From Eutreptiella sp. 'Long Island Sound 2002' (Eukaryota; Euglenozoa; Euglenophyceae; Eutreptiales; Eutreptiaceae): a stretch of DNA of 64,000 nucleotides. Shown here one piece after another: positions 63,575 to 64,000 of this stretch. The stretch covers positions 17,507,420 through 17,571,419 of the forward strand of contig OZ038387.1 in assembly GCA_964036045.1 (NCBI GenBank), in the 5' to 3' direction. A program made the translations under genes and the position numbers. The notes below the pieces were generated by a model. The model was not told where the DNA came from. It saw nothing but the letters and a program-made list of their open reading frames with translations, and searched no databases. Position 1 is the first letter of the stretch. Every line of letters starts with the position of its first letter.

Positions 63575-64000
63575 ATCCCAGTAAAAATTTGATCTTCATG
63601 GACAACCAGAAAAAGGCACCACCAAACTCCAAAATTTGCGGAAACACCACCTACTATTGTTCTAACAAGCGTGTGGTTCTCGCAAGTTTGGGGCCATGAA
63701 GCAACGGATACTCAGCTCCCGAACGCCCCCGTGTCACAGGCGACTGGTCAGAGCATCGCAAGTTGGGGGGGGGGGGGGGGGCGGGGGGCTTGGTGGATAC
63801 TTTGAATGCCATGTTCTGCTCACCCTCCTAGCCACAGCCATTTTCAGTTCGGAGGGGTACTGCAGAATCTAACCTACGGTACAATGCAGTGGTTCAAACT
63901 AATCACCAGCACCAGATTTTCTGGCGGGCAGAAGTCATAACCACCAACTCCGTTTGTACCCAAATTACGCTGTTGTCAATGTCCAGCGTCACAAAAACAA
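63575..64000. other. no supported gene
   Basis: Contains a long G run (63766-63788). Nothing else is recognised up to the window edge. Confidence 0.4.

Overview
This window is nuclear DNA from a eukaryote with a repeat-rich genome. The evidence is GT-AG introns, a complete chromodomain-bearing Ty3/gypsy retrotransposon, decayed non-LTR retrotransposons, several families bounded by terminal inverted repeats, long (TA)n and (GT)n microsatellites and many poly-C/poly-G tracts. The style fits a unicellular alga or other protist with a large genome. The sequence alone does not fix the lineage, and I name none. Ordinary genes are few and fragmentary.

Layout. 1-10.4 kb: GC-rich low-complexity DNA, then two divergently oriented spliced genes for multi-spanning membrane proteins (minus exons at 3.26-3.64 kb; plus exons at 4.61, 6.08 and 7.64 kb). 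10.44-21.81 kb: one full-length LTR retrotransposon on the minus strand with two 797-bp LTRs and a CCTCC target duplication. Its gag and pol share one frame and are separated by a UGA-CGG stop. 22-30 kb: dispersed repeats, two elements with ends like GTGTCCAACGAAC, 11-bp GC-rich tandem motifs, and a minus-strand gene for a protein with four CxxH...CxxxxxC repeats. 30.3-36.0 kb: two tandem non-LTR (LINE) 3' fragments ending in (AC)n, RNase H remnants and tRNA-like sequences, all on the minus strand. 38.1-39.3 kb: a 343-bp tandem duplication beside a frameshifted ORF. 42.9-56.4 kb: an array of about a dozen copies of one ~1.2-kb element in both orientations. Each copy is bounded by CTACACCCCTCTCCC inverted repeats and most are separated by (TA)n. 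A second TIR family is embedded in the array. 56.8-64 kb: a cluster of ATAAAACCACC hairpin motifs, broken ORFs, more 11-bp arrays, and a diverged relative of the 1.2-kb element.

Most interesting points: (1) the Ty3/gypsy pol appears to carry a Dam/DIRS-type methyltransferase-like domain between protease and reverse transcriptase, and gag-pol is separated by a UGA-CGG stop of the kind known to be leaky; (2) the 1.2-kb element family appears specialised for (TA)n microsatellites; (3) in the LINE copies, TAG stops and CAG glutamine codons swap reciprocally at aligned positions; (4) the retrotransposon LTR carries a tRNA-Lys-like segment.

All calls come from reading the sequence by eye. Exon models rest on splice-site and phase agreement, not on transcripts. 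Element families are named by structure, not by database match.
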